DNA from: Streptomyces sp. NBC_01381
Lineage (GTDB): Bacteria > Actinomycetota > Actinomycetes > Streptomycetales > Streptomycetaceae
Direction of reading: 5' to 3'
Length of the DNA: 64,000 nucleotides
NCBI RefSeq assembly: GCF_026340305.1
Contig: NZ_JAPEPI010000001.1
Location: 2,108,001-2,172,000 of the forward strand
A program made the translations under genes and the position numbers. Under the pieces are notes generated by a model, which ran no database searches, was not told the origin of the DNA, and saw only the letters and a program-made list of their open reading frames with translations. Positions 35,115 to 44,328 of this stretch are shown here, one piece after another; position 1 is the stretch's first letter; every line of letters begins with the position of its first letter.

Positions 35115-36697
35115 AGGGTGTCCTCCGGAGTCACGGGATCGGGGCTCTCGGCGGCGTCGCCCGGCGGGCCGCCATGGGTCCAGGGGGTCGCATCGGGGTC
35201 GGGCAGCTTGGGGCCGCCGCGCTGCTCGTGCTCGAAGAGCGTCCAGCAGATCCGGTCGCCCTTCTCCGGCACCGAGCCTGCATCGGGTTCCTTGCCGCGC
35301 CCCATCTTGTCGGTGACGCGGAGGATGACGGCGCCTTCACCTTCGTACGCGACGAACTCGGCGGTCTGCGGCTTGCCTTGGAGCGAGCGGTACACCTTCG
35401 CGCGCTCGGCCAGGTGCGGGTGGTCGTCCGTCCGGATCGTGACCAGGGGGCGCGGCCTCGGGTTCTTGCTCTCGCTGTACGCCATGACCACCTCCGTCAC
35501 CTCACCGGTGAAGGCCTCTCCGGCGAGCCGGCGGCCCGCCATCACCAGGGGGTCGTCGAGCGCCTCCTGGGCCTCCAGCCTGGCCTGTTCGCGCTCGCGG
35601 GTGGCCAGCTTGTTGGCCGCAGTGACCGCGTCGTCGATGCGGGGCTGCGGGGGTTCGCCCGCGGTCACGCGGTCCCGGTGGCCGGTGAACGACCAGCGGT
35701 CGCGAGTCCAGCGGTCCGCCGCGTGCGGCGCCTCGGGGAGCGTGCACAGCGCGTCAAGGCCGCGCCACACCGCGTCCCAGGTGGGACGGGTCCTGCTGTC
35801 GATCAGGGCGCGGATCTCCCGCTCGGCGGCGGCCAGTTCGGCGAGGCGGGCGTCCGCCTCGACACCGTCCTCGGCGGTGGCGAGGACGCCGCGCGCGCGG
35901 TCGTAGCGCTCGATGGCCGGGGCGAGCAGGCGGTTGTCGAACGCGGGGTCCGTGGCGGGGCCCGCGGGCGGGCAGAGCAGCTGGCCGTCCTTGTCCCGCG
36001 CCAGCTCCGCGCGGAGCGCGGCGTCGGCTCCGGAGGTGCCGTCCGGGGCCTCGATCCACGCGAGGAGAGCGCCCAGATGCTGGTCCTCCAGGCTGCTCTG
36101 GCCGGTGGCCCAGTGGCGCGAGAGTAGATCGGTCATGGCGGTCAGGAGCGAGGACCCCGGGACACGGGCACGCTCCCCGAAGTGCGTGAGCCAGCGGCCG
36201 AGGAGGGGGACGCGGGGCGGCGCGGGGTAGGGCGCATCCGGGTCCTGCTCGGCGGTGCGGCGGAAGCGGGTCGAACGGCCGATGAGCCGTACGAAGTCGA
36301 TGCCGGCCCGGCTCGGGACGATCAACTGCGGGGCATCCGCGCAGAGTTCGACCTCCACCTTCACCCGCTTGCCGGTCTCCGGATCCGTCTCGCTGCGCTC
36401 CGCCGCCTCGACCTCTTCGGCGTACGAATCGACGTACTCCAGGACGGTGTCCGCGAGTTGGGAGAGGAAGGTGAACCGGAGGTCGCGGTCGCGGGGCTGG
36501 GGTACGGCGATGAGGCGGGGCGCGGTGCGCTCCGTGCCGACGAGGGCGCCCAGGGGGGCACCGGCTTCACCGGCGGTGGTGAGGGGGACGAGGACCAGGG
36601 GGCGCTGGGAGAGGTGCCGGTGTCTTACGGTCGCCCGCGGCTGCGCCCGCCCGCTGGTGACCGCCTCCAGACGGGCGAGGTTGTCGATCAGTGACAC
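35111..36697 (-). CDS. Hypothetical 528-residue protein, partner of the DNA2-type ATPase
   Basis: No known domain recognised. It begins SLIDNLARLEAVTSGRAQPRATVRHRHLSQRPLVLVPLTTAGEAGAPLGALVG and contains FLSQLADTVLEYVDSYA and a long helical region (AIERYDRARGVLATAEDGVEADARLAELAAAEREIRALIDSRTRPTWDAVW). The C-terminal part looks beta-rich (EFVAYEGEGAVILRVTDKMGR). The GTG at 36697 follows GGAGG by 4 bp. The frame is open another 650 bp upstream only because of the 144-bp repeats, so a much longer protein is unlikely. Its stop overlaps the ATPase start by 4 bp. Confidence 0.75.
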   Translation of the reverse strand: MSLIDNLARLEAVTSGRAQPRATVRHRHLSQRPLVLVPLTTAGEAGAPLGALVGTERTAPRLIAVPQPRDRDLRFTFLSQLADTVLEYVDSYAEEVEAAERSETDPETGKRVKVEVELCADAPQLIVPSRAGIDFVRLIGRSTRFRRTAEQDPDAPYPAPPRVPLLGRWLTHFGERARVPGSSLLTAMTDLLSRHWATGQSSLEDQHLGALLAWIEAPDGTSGADAALRAELARDKDGQLLCPPAGPATDPAFDNRLLAPAIERYDRARGVLATAEDGVEADARLAELAAAEREIRALIDSRTRPTWDAVWRGLDALCTLPEAPHAADRWTRDRWSFTGHRDRVTAGEPPQPRIDDAVTAANKLATREREQARLEAQEALDDPLVMAGRRLAGEAFTGEVTEVVMAYSESKNPRPRPLVTIRTDDHPHLAERAKVYRSLQGKPQTAEFVAYEGEGAVILRVTDKMGRGKEPDAGSVPEKGDRICWTLFEHEQRGGPKLPDPDATPWTHGGPPGDAAESPDPVTPEDTL

Positions 36698-36720
36698 GGG
36701 GCCTCCTTTTTCGCCTGCGG

Positions 36721-37500
36721 GCCGTGGCCGCCAACGCCGCCGCTCCGCGACGGATCCTCCCCGCCCACCCACCCGTTCACCCGGCATCGGGCGCCCGCCG
36801 TCGGCCGGCGGTACGGGCGGCTGAGGTCGTCGGTCAGGGAGACGGGAGCCTGCTCCAGCCGCGGACCGCGCCTGCCGGCCTCGCCGCTCCGCGGCGGATC
36901 CTCCCCGCCGACCCACCCGTTCACCCGGCATCGGGCGCTTGCCGTCGGTCGGCGGTACGGGCGGCTGAGGTCGTCGGTCAGGGAGGCGGGAGCCTGCTCC
37001 AGCTGCGGACCGAGCCTGCCGCTCTCGCTGCTCCGCGTCGGTTTCTCCCCGCTCACCCACCGGTTCACCCGGCATCGGGCGCTTGCCGTCGGTCGGCGGT
37101 ACGGGCGGCTGAGGTCGTCGGTCAGGGAGGCGGGAGCCTGCTCCAGCTGCGGACCGAGCCTGCCGCTCTCGCTGCTCCGCGTCGGTTTCTCCCCGCTCAC
37201 CCACCGGTTCACCCGGCATCGGGCGCTCGCCGTCGGCCGGCGGTACGGGCGGCTGAGGCCGTCGATCAGCGGCAGGGGAGCCTCTTTCACCCGTGGACCG
37301 CCATCGCCCGCCCCACCGCTCCGCGGCGGTTTGCCCACCCGGAGCCAACCGGCCGCTGCCGGGTGTACGGGCGGGTGGGTGGGAGAGCAGTTGGCTGCGG
37401 CAGGGGAAAGGCGCGGTAGGGTGAGGGGGCCGTCGACGGTCGCTGCCGGGTTAACGGGCGGGCGGGTGGGAGAGCAGTTGGCGGGGCGCGCAGCGAGGGG
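36721..37500. repeat. 144-bp tandem repeat block with G-rich repeat modules
   Basis: Four copies of a 144-bp unit, with the marker GTACGGGCGG at 36811, 36955, 37099 and 37243. Copies 2 and 3 differ at very few bases. Each unit carries the dispersed-repeat module (GCTCCGCGGCGGATCCTCC, then the C-rich tract). After 37340 a pair of direct repeats (TACGGGCGGGTGGGTGGGAG and a variant) follows. Because 144 is a multiple of 3, several frames stay open across the block. I regard it as non-coding. Confidence 0.9.
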
Positions 37501-37502
37501 GG

Positions 37503-38708
37503 TCAGCATTCAGCACCCCCGGCAGGGCCGCTCGAGGCGCCCACGCCAGCAAGCGCCTCGGCCCGCAGCGCCGCCGCCCTCCGCAGCGCCGCCACCGCCG
37601 GGTCCTTCGGGTCACCCGTCACGCCGTGTGCCGCCGAGAGGACTCCCTCGACCGTCGTCAGGCCGCCCAGCTCGCCCCGCACCGCTCGGCCCAGGGACGT
37701 GACGGCGCCTTCCTCGCGGGAGCGTTCGCGGCAGTGGAAGGCCAGTTCGCAGGCGGCCAGGCACTCGGGGGCGTAGGTCGCGGGGACGGATTCGACCGCG
37801 GCCGTCAGGGCTTCGGCAGGGCCGTTGACGTCGAACGTCGTGCCCGGCGGCAGCGCCGCCGCGATGTCCTCGATACGGGTGAGGCGCGCCAACTGGCGTC
37901 TGGTCACCGAGAGTTGCTTGCGGACGTCGATGGCCGACGCCGCGGGGAGATTCGAGAAGTCCTTGGGGCAGACGAGCAGGACGTGATGCCGGACCCGGGG
38001 CGCGGGCTCCATGCGGGCCGCCACGCGCTCGAGCGCAAGTGCGTACACCGCCGACTGGCGTGCCGCCGCACCCACCTTCGACGCGTCCGCCGAACCGTCG
38101 ATCATCGGGAAGGACTTGATCTCGACGACCGTCCAGGTGCCGTCCGGATGGATCACCACCGCGTCCGGCTCCAGGAACGCCGGTGTCCCTGCGACGTCCA
38201 GCGCCAGCATCGGGTGGTCCAGGAGCGTCCAGCCCCCCGCCGACGTCGCCTCGCGCAGGGCAAGTGACGTACGCGCGGCCCGTCCCTCGGGGCCCACCGC
38301 GGCCAGGTCGGGGACCGACGACTCGCCCGGCACCGGATCGGGACCGCCCCCGAGCCGCGCATGCGCAAGGCGAAGGAGCTCCGCGCCGCCGTCCGCCTTG
38401 ACCCGCGCCTCGAAGGCGTTGCCCCGCATGAAAGCGAACTGGGACTGCCCGAAGGAGCCGGGGGAGCCGAGCGACTGCGCGAGCGTCGCCTTGTCCACCC
38501 CCGCACCGTCGAGCAGCGCGCGCCTCTGGCATCCCGGGTTCGCGGCGAGGGCGGCGAGCGCACGGGCGTCGAGCGGCTTCGCGGGGACGTCAGGTCCGCG
38601 CAGCTCAGCGAGCCGCTGTCGCAGTGCTGTCCCCGGCGTCGGCGGACTGGGCACCCGGCTCGGCTCCTGACTCGGCAGGCCGCTTGCGCGGTCGGGGAAT
38701 TCGCTCAC
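37503..38708 (-). CDS. RecB/Cas4-like PD-(D/E)XK nuclease with four-cysteine Fe-S cluster
   Basis: 401-residue nuclease. The RecB-family catalytic set is complete: Glu100 in MRGNAFEARV, Asp182 in LEPDAVVIHP, Glu196-x-Lys198 in TVVEIKSFP, and Gln218/Tyr222 in RQSAVYAL. Cysteines flank it as Cys60 (NPGCQRR) and Cys316, Cys320, Cys326 (ECLAACELAFHC), like the Fe-S latch of AddB, Cas4 and DNA2 nucleases. Start GTG 38708 lies inside the 3' end of the PAP2 gene (104-bp overlap). It probably works with the DNA2-type ATPase downstream. Confidence 0.82.
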   Translation of the reverse strand: MSEFPDRASGLPSQEPSRVPSPPTPGTALRQRLAELRGPDVPAKPLDARALAALAANPGCQRRALLDGAGVDKATLAQSLGSPGSFGQSQFAFMRGNAFEARVKADGGAELLRLAHARLGGGPDPVPGESSVPDLAAVGPEGRAARTSLALREATSAGGWTLLDHPMLALDVAGTPAFLEPDAVVIHPDGTWTVVEIKSFPMIDGSADASKVGAAARQSAVYALALERVAARMEPAPRVRHHVLLVCPKDFSNLPAASAIDVRKQLSVTRRQLARLTRIEDIAAALPPGTTFDVNGPAEALTAAVESVPATYAPECLAACELAFHCRERSREEGAVTSLGRAVRGELGGLTTVEGVLSAAHGVTGDPKDPAVAALRRAAALRAEALAGVGASSGPAGGAEC

Positions 38709-39672
38709 CTGTCGAAGTCTGGCACTCGCCACTGACAATTGAGGATTCTGGGGCGTGCGAGGCACCGCGCCGCGCGGTGGACGAGCCACTGAGCGCCCCC
38801 GCCCCCGCTCCCGATGCCCCGACCCCCGATGCCCCCGCCGCGGCCGAGCCGGAGTGCGAGGTGACCACGGCCGACGGCCGCCACGCCCCCACCGGCGCGA
38901 GCTCGAACCGCTCCCGCACCCGGTCCGCGAGCCCGAGCACCGGCCGTACGAGCAGCAGGCCCACGCCCATCACGGCGATCCCCGCGACCGCGTCGAGGAG
39001 GTAGTGGTTCGCGGTGCCCATCACGACGATCGTGGTGAGCAGCGGATAGGCGACCGCGACGGCCCTGGTCAGCGGGGTGCGGCCGTGGCGCCACAGCAGC
39101 ACCCCGCACCACAGCGCCCACCCCACGTGCAGGCTCGGCATCGCCGCGTACTGGTTGGTCATGCCGCCGAGACCGCGCGGCGCGCTCGCCTCGCCGCCCC
39201 ACCAGCCGAAGTTGCTGTACTGCGCCATGGTGTCGACGAAGCCGTGGCCCTTGGCCAACAGGCGGGGCGGGCACGTCGGAAGGAGGGTGAAGCCGACCAG
39301 GCCGATCAGGGTGGAGATCATCAGCCACGCGCGTGCCGCGCGGTAGTGGACCGCGCGGCTGCGGAAGAGCCATATGAGGACCGCCGGGGTCACCAGATAG
39401 TGCAGCGAGGCGTACCAGAAGTCGGCCGGGACACCTATCCAGGAGTTCGCGGTGAAGAGGCGGTTCAGCGGACTCTCGGCGTTGATGTGCAGGAACTTCT
39501 CGGCCCGCAGCAGCGCCAGACCGTGGTCGACGGCGGTCGACACATCGCCGCGCGCGAGCAGCCGGCCCGCCGAGTACGCGGCGTACACCAGGGCTATCAG
39601 CGGCAACTCGGTCCACCAGCGAAGCCGGTGCCCGCTGCTCCCCCCGATGCCCGGAGCGTCGGTCTGCGGCAT
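38605..39672 (-). CDS. PAP2-family phosphatase / inositol-phosphoryl-transferase-like membrane protein
   Basis: 355-residue membrane protein with about six helices. The phosphatase triad is seen as MPSLHVGWALWCGVLLW and TANHYLLDAVAGIAVM (His-x3-Asp). The first motif is relaxed (ARAWL...LLPTCPPRLL), as in AUR1/PAP2-like enzymes that act on lipid phosphates. The C-terminal 90 residues are a low-complexity Gly/Ala/Ser tail. Its 3' end overlaps the nuclease gene. The start at 39672 follows GGGGGA; a GTG at 39753 would add 27 residues without a ribosome site. Confidence 0.8.
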   Translation of the reverse strand: MPQTDAPGIGGSSGHRLRWWTELPLIALVYAAYSAGRLLARGDVSTAVDHGLALLRAEKFLHINAESPLNRLFTANSWIGVPADFWYASLHYLVTPAVLIWLFRSRAVHYRAARAWLMISTLIGLVGFTLLPTCPPRLLAKGHGFVDTMAQYSNFGWWGGEASAPRGLGGMTNQYAAMPSLHVGWALWCGVLLWRHGRTPLTRAVAVAYPLLTTIVVMGTANHYLLDAVAGIAVMGVGLLLVRPVLGLADRVRERFELAPVGAWRPSAVVTSHSGSAAAGASGVGASGAGAGALSGSSTARRGASHAPESSIVSGECQTSTGERIPRPRKRPAESGAEPGAQSADAGDSTATAAR

Positions 39673-39947
39673 CCGGCCGGTCCCCCATCCATTGTCTTCT
39701 TGCGGTCGCCCAGTGGTCGTTCCGCGTTCGTACTCCAGTACTGGCCGACTCACTTTACGGCGTACGCGAATACCCCCCGGAGGCGACCTCAGTGGACTTA
39801 GACGCTGAGATCGTCGGACGGGTTGCTCCTTGTGGGCACAAGTGATCGGGGCCTCGCGCGTGGGTGATGATGGAGGGTACGGACAGCCATCTGTCCGCAG
39901 AATTCGTCCTTTGGCGGCCGATGGCCGCCGACTCGGAAAGGCTCGTC

Positions 39948-40541
39948 ATGGCACCGCGCATCCTGCTGGCCCGGCACGGACAGACCGAGTGGTCCCTGTC
40001 CGGAAAGCACACCGGCAGGACGGATGTGCCGCTCCTGGAAGAGGGCCGCCGCGGCGCGAAGCTCCTGGGTGAGCGACTGCACCGCGCTCCCTATGACGGC
40101 CTCCCGGACGTCGAGGTGCGCACGAGCCCCCTCTCCCGCGCGCGGGAGACCTGCGAGATCGCCGGCTTCGGGGACCGGGCCACCACCTGGGACACGCTCA
40201 TGGAGTGGGACTACGGCTCCTACGAAGGAATGACCCCGGCCGACATCCAGGCGGTCCGCCCCGGCTGGTTCATCTGGCGCGACGGCGTCCCCAGGGGAGA
40301 GACCCTGGAGCAGATCACCGCCCGCGCGGACGAGGTGGTGGCCTGGGCGCGCGAGGCCGACCGCGACGTCCTGGTCTTCGCGCACGGACACATCCTGCGG
40401 TCCATCGGCGCACGCTGGCTGGGCCTCGGCATCGACTTCGCCGCCCGCATCCGGCTCAACCCGACCTCGATCTCGGCCCTCGGCTGGGCCTATGGCGAAC
40501 CGGCCATCGAGTCGTGGAACGAGACCGGGCACCTGGCATAG
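39948..40541 (+). CDS. Histidine phosphatase (phosphoglycerate-mutase-like)
   Basis: 197-residue cytosolic phosphatase. The RHG motif is [25 protein letters not shown] with the phospho-His. The second catalytic His is in [20 protein letters not shown], and [17 protein letters not shown] carries the phosphate-binding Arg. This matches CobC/GpmB-type acid phosphatases, not true phosphoglycerate mutases. The ATG at 39948 opens the profile and follows GGAAAGG. The substrate is unknown. Confidence 0.88.
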   Translation: MAPRILLARHGQTEWSLSGKHTGRTDVPLLEEGRRGAKLLGERLHRAPYDGLPDVEVRTSPLSRARETCEIAGFGDRATTWDTLMEWDYGSYEGMTPADIQAVRPGWFIWRDGVPRGETLEQITARADEVVAWAREADRDVLVFAHGHILRSIGARWLGLGIDFAARIRLNPTSISALGWAYGEPAIESWNETGHLA

Positions 40542-40580
40542 AAGCGGGCACCTGGCACAGAAGGCCGAAAGCGGCCGCGG

Positions 40581-42026
40581 CTACACGGCCCGCGGCAGCG
40601 ATGCGTGCCGCTCCAGGAAGCCGCCGACCCCCGAGGCCCGCCGATGCGGCAGCAGCACCCGCGCCGTCGTCGCGAGCATCGACTGGATACGGGACGACTG
40701 CACCTCGTCCAGGAGCGTGAGCACGCGCAGGCCCGCGGTCGCCGCCTCGTCGGGGCGGCCGGCCCGGGCCAGGTCGTCGGCGAGCTCGGCGGTGTAGAGG
40801 GCGATGTTCCGGGTGAACTGCGGGGTCTGCGCCGATGCCACGCCCGCCGCGCGCCGGGCGTGCCGGGCCGCCCGCTCCCAGTCGCCGAGCGCCGACCAGC
40901 TCTGCGCCTCGAGCCCGTCGAGTTCGGCCTCCCCGTAGAAGCTCATCCACTCCGGGTCGGCGTCCGCAGGGCCCCGGTCGAAGAGCGCGTGCGCGCGGGC
41001 CAGCGACCGCTCGCAGCCCGCACGGTCGCCGAGCCCCGCCCAGCCCCCGGCCTCGCGCAGCGCGATCAGCGAGACCAGCCGGGGCGACGAGAGGTGCCGG
41101 GCGGCCCGCGCCGCCGCCTGCGCCGCCCGCACCGCCTCCCGGGGCCGGCCCGCGTCGCGCGCCAGGAAGGCCGTGTTGCAGAAGGCGTGCGCCTCCAGGG
41201 CCGGGTCGCCGGCCATCCGGGCCGTCGCGAGGGCCTCGGCGTAGTGCGAGCGCGCGTCGTCGAAGCGCCCCGAGTCATGCGCCAACCAGCCCACGGAGAT
41301 GGCGAGTTCACCGGCTCCGGTGTGCAGCCGGTCCGCCGTCGACTGCCGGGTGGTGCCGGCGTCGAGCAGGGCGTAGGCGGTCTTCAGTGGGGCGGAGGCC
41401 CTTCGGTAGAGCCCGTCGGCGCCGTGCCGGTCGTCGAGCAGCCGGATCCTCCGCACGGCCTCCTCGACCGCGCTCACCTCCGCTTCGCCCGCACGGCTGC
41501 CGCGCTGTGCGGCGGCCACGGCCGGGTCCTGGGCGGCGAGCCCGAAGGGGCCCAAAGAGGCGGCGGCCACGGTGGCCGTGCCGCTCATGAATGCGCGACG
41601 CCGCACGTCGCTCTCCTCGTGACTCTGGATCTCGTACGGGTCGCACTCGTGGAACTCGGAGCCGGGCGGCCCGGACGGAGGTGACTCATACAGCTGGATC
41701 GTGGTGTGTGGCGCGGGCGCTTCGGACTCGTTGCGCGCCCCCCGCCCGCGCACCGCCGAGCGGGGGGCGAACCCCAGGTCCGTCAGCGTCCGGCCGGGGA
41801 ACATGTGCAGGAACACCCGCTCGTACGCGTAGTTGGGGCAGCGGATCTCGCCCGCCTCCACGCGCCCGATGTAACGGGCGTCGCAGCTGACGCGCTCGCC
41901 GATCTCACGAGCGGCCCGGCGGACCGCGGCGGCGAACTCGCCCGGCGAGCGCTGTCCGCGCAGCTGCCGGAAGAGAAGATTCCGTCGTGGAGACTGAGTT
42001 GACGATGTCATCGGTGACGACGCCAT
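40581..42026 (-). CDS. Helix-turn-helix/TPR regulatory protein (NsdA-like)
   Basis: 481-residue protein. The N-terminal DNA-binding-like part is FRQLRGQRSPGEFAAAVRRAAREIGERVSCDARYIGRVEAGEIRCPNYAYERVFLHMFP. The long helical remainder has TPR-like units (FDDARSHYAEALATARMAGDPALEAHAFCNTAFLARDAGRPREAVRAAQAAARAARHL). This is the architecture of Streptomyces NsdA-type proteins, which repress antibiotic production and differentiation. No output domain or ligand site is evident. The ATG at 42026 gives MASSPMTSSTQ. It stands alone. Confidence 0.75.
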   Translation of the reverse strand: MASSPMTSSTQSPRRNLLFRQLRGQRSPGEFAAAVRRAAREIGERVSCDARYIGRVEAGEIRCPNYAYERVFLHMFPGRTLTDLGFAPRSAVRGRGARNESEAPAPHTTIQLYESPPSGPPGSEFHECDPYEIQSHEESDVRRRAFMSGTATVAAASLGPFGLAAQDPAVAAAQRGSRAGEAEVSAVEEAVRRIRLLDDRHGADGLYRRASAPLKTAYALLDAGTTRQSTADRLHTGAGELAISVGWLAHDSGRFDDARSHYAEALATARMAGDPALEAHAFCNTAFLARDAGRPREAVRAAQAAARAARHLSSPRLVSLIALREAGGWAGLGDRAGCERSLARAHALFDRGPADADPEWMSFYGEAELDGLEAQSWSALGDWERAARHARRAAGVASAQTPQFTRNIALYTAELADDLARAGRPDEAATAGLRVLTLLDEVQSSRIQSMLATTARVLLPHRRASGVGGFLERHASLPRAV

Positions 42027-42293
42027 GGCCTGACCCTCTCGTGCGGATCGTGCCGGAGTGTGCCGCATCTCGTGGATCTGGCGGTGCTGCCCCTGTTCCG
42101 GCGGAGCACGAACGTACCGGCTGTGACCGGGGCGCCACGCGGAGTTTGGCTACAAACGGGATATCTCACCCACGATCTGCCATGAACTGCCATCCTTTGC
42201 GGCGGCGTGCCGCCGTAGCCGTTGACGCCGCCTCGCGTTGAACCATGCGGAGAGGGAGCGACGCGGCTTCCGCCCTTGCGAGGAGGGGTCCCC

Positions 42294-42779
42294 ATGTTGG
42301 AGATCGGCACGGAGAACGCTGTATCGCGGGCGTCGTCGACGACGGCTGCCCATCTGCCGAGCCAGGACCACAGCGCGGCGCCCGCCTCGCCGCCGGGGCC
42401 TGCGGACTGCTGCGACCTGGTGACGGTGCCGGCCCGGCAGGGCCTCGAAGCCGTCGACATCCTGCGCCGGGGCGCGGGCGAGGGCGACGGGGTCGGGCCC
42501 GTGCTGCACGACGGGAGCTGCGACACCCTGGGCTTTCTGGTGCCGCCGGGGACCGCGGACGGCTGGGATCTGCCGGGGAGCGCCTGTACGCAGACCTTCG
42601 GGCACGGGGTGAGTGTGTACAGCGCCGAGCCGGAGCCGGTTCCTGCGCCGCCTGTCGCCGGGACGGGGTGGCTGCTTCCGCCGTCCGGCGAGGCCGATCC
42701 GGTGACTGATCCCGCTGTGCTGCGGGCCGCGCTGGGGCTGGCTGCCCGGACCATCGAGGCCGCGGACAGCTGTCGCTGA
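42294..42779 (+). CDS. Conserved hypothetical, relative of the 32426-33025 protein
   Basis: 161-residue protein with GGAGGGG ribosome site before ATG 42294. CCDLVTVPARQGLEAVDILRRG and CDTLGFLVPPGTADGWDLPGSACTQ align with the same parts of the protein ending at 32426 (FDVVSVPAVFGRRMLDRL and LLFAAPGTAHRLPSL), so both belong to one Streptomyces family. Databases often call it prim-pol N-terminal-like. No catalytic residues were seen. Confidence 0.65.
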   Translation: MLEIGTENAVSRASSTTAAHLPSQDHSAAPASPPGPADCCDLVTVPARQGLEAVDILRRGAGEGDGVGPVLHDGSCDTLGFLVPPGTADGWDLPGSACTQTFGHGVSVYSAEPEPVPAPPVAGTGWLLPPSGEADPVTDPAVLRAALGLAARTIEAADSCR

Positions 42780-42834
42780 GGCCCTGCCCGCGGCAGCGCG
42801 GGCAGGGGTGCTGTTCTGCGCGGATAATGGGCTG

Positions 42835-43695
42835 ATGGCAAGAAACAGGCGGGGGCGGGAAGCGGCCGAGGCCGTTGTCGAGGAAGTGGACGGCGGGCTC
42901 GCCGAGCTGATGCCCGACCGGGACCGGCCGCGTGCCTGGACGCTGCTCGTCGACGGTGCCCCGCAGTCCCACGTAGACCTCGACGACCCGGCGTATCTCG
43001 ACTTCGAGTACCAGCGCAGGCTCGGGCACGTGGTCGATCTCGTGGCGCCCGCCGGAAAGCCGATCCACGCCCTGCACCTCGGCGGCGGCGCCTTCACCAT
43101 GGCCCGCTACATAGCCGCGACCCGCCCCCGCTCCACCCAGCAGGTCATCGAGCGCGACACGGCGCTCATCCAACTCGTGCGCCGCGAACTGCCGTTGGAC
43201 CCCCAGGCCCGGGTACGGGTGCGCGGCGCCGACGCCCGCGAAGGCCTCGCCAAGATCGCGGACGGCTGGGCGGACCTCGTCATCGCCGATGTCTTCAGCG
43301 GGGCAAGGACGCCCGCACACCTCACCAGCACGGAATTCCTCACCGACGTACGCAGGGTCCTGAAGCCCGGCGGGTACTACGCGGCCAACCTCGCCGACGG
43401 GCCGCCGCTCGCGCATCTGCGCGGCCAGCTCGCCACCGCCGCCACCGTCTTCCCGGAGCTCGCACTCATCGCCGACCCCGCCGTGCTGCGCGGCAAGCGG
43501 TTCGGCAACGCGGTGCTCGTCGGCAGCGATCTGCCGCTGCCGATCGCCGAGCTGACCCGGCGCAGCGCGGGGGACTCGCATCCGGCGCGGGTCGAGCACG
43601 GCAGGGCGCTCGCCGATTTCAGCGGGGGAGCGGCGCCCGTCATGGACGCCGGAGCGGTGGCGTCGCCCGCGCCGCCCCCGTCGGTCTTCCGCTGA
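42835..43695 (+). CDS. Spermidine-synthase-like methyltransferase-fold protein
   Basis: 286-residue Rossmann-fold protein. LEFEYQRRLGHVVDL-type start (here YLDFEYQRRLGHVVDLVAPAGKPIHALHLGGGAFTMARYIAATRPRSTQQVIERD), AREGLAKIADGWADLVIADVFSGARTPAHLTSTEFL match polyamine aminopropyltransferase-like proteins. The usual spermidine-synthase residues for polyamine binding are not all clear, so polyamine synthesis is unproven. The start is ATG 42835. Confidence 0.75.
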   Translation: MARNRRGREAAEAVVEEVDGGLAELMPDRDRPRAWTLLVDGAPQSHVDLDDPAYLDFEYQRRLGHVVDLVAPAGKPIHALHLGGGAFTMARYIAATRPRSTQQVIERDTALIQLVRRELPLDPQARVRVRGADAREGLAKIADGWADLVIADVFSGARTPAHLTSTEFLTDVRRVLKPGGYYAANLADGPPLAHLRGQLATAATVFPELALIADPAVLRGKRFGNAVLVGSDLPLPIAELTRRSAGDSHPARVEHGRALADFSGGAAPVMDAGAVASPAPPPSVFR

Positions 43696-43710
43696 ATCGG
43701 CCGACCGGCC

Positions 43711-44250
43711 TCAGTACTTGTTGATCTCGACCGCCGGGGCGTGGTCGTGCCACGTACAGAAGGCCGAGACCCGGTCGGCGCCCGACGTGAACTCCACCCT
43801 GATCCAGGTGTCCTGCTTCCACACCTGGACCGACCAGCCCGCCGCCGGGGTCGCCGAGACCAGCGTCGCCGAGTCCTTGCCGAGGTCGAAGACGACCCGG
43901 CCGCCGTCGGTCGAGTAGCTCTTCACGTTGCCCGCCGTGGCGTCGGGGGTGGAGGAACCGCTCGGCGGGGGCTTCGGTGGATCCTTCTCGGGGGACTTGG
44001 ACGGTTTCTGCGACTTCGACGGCTTTGAGGGCTTCGAGGAGTGCGTGGCGCCGGTGGTCGGCGTCGGATCGGGGCGGTGCGTCGAGGAGGAGAGCGGCTC
44101 GGCGTCGCCGCCGTCGGCGGAGAGCGGGACGGCCCGCGGCGGGTCGTACGCCGTGCCCGCCATCACCGTGTGGACACCCCACCAGGACAGCGTGACCGCG
44201 GCGCCGGTGGCGAGCGACCAAGCCATTGCGTGTACGAGTCCTCTGCGCAT
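43711..44250 (-). CDS. Exported or membrane-anchored protein with Pro/Lys/Ser-rich linker
   Basis: 179 residues. One N-terminal transmembrane helix (AMAWSLATGAAVTLSWWGVHTVM), a linker with SKPSKPSKSQKPSKSPEKD repeats, then a small extracellular beta-domain (GGRVVFDLGKDSATLVSATPAAGWSVQVWKQDTWIRVEFTSG). No known domain. Divergent from the OmpR-type two-component pair, 78 bp away, so it might be a target of that system. Confidence 0.7.
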   Translation of the reverse strand: MRRGLVHAMAWSLATGAAVTLSWWGVHTVMAGTAYDPPRAVPLSADGGDAEPLSSSTHRPDPTPTTGATHSSKPSKPSKSQKPSKSPEKDPPKPPPSGSSTPDATAGNVKSYSTDGGRVVFDLGKDSATLVSATPAAGWSVQVWKQDTWIRVEFTSGADRVSAFCTWHDHAPAVEINKY

Positions 44251-44328
44251 CGCGAGCCATACTGCACCACGCACCGCACAGGTGTCCCAGGAGGACCGCT
44301 GTCGCCCGTATGGCGTACGGTGCCGCCC

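Noticed and set aside
32508..35906. A 1132-codon open frame on the plus strand
   Set aside because: It runs antisense to four well-supported genes, lacks any domain, and is Arg/Gly/Ser-rich as expected of a shadow frame at this G+C content.
35111..37348. A 745-codon version of the ATPase partner protein including the 144-bp repeats
   Set aside because: The first 217 residues are pure repeat translation, and a good ribosome site with GTG lies at 36697.
36721..37500. CRISPR array
   Set aside because: Repeats are continuous 144-bp units without unique spacers, and there are no cas genes. The Fe-S nuclease nearby resembles Cas4 only at family level.
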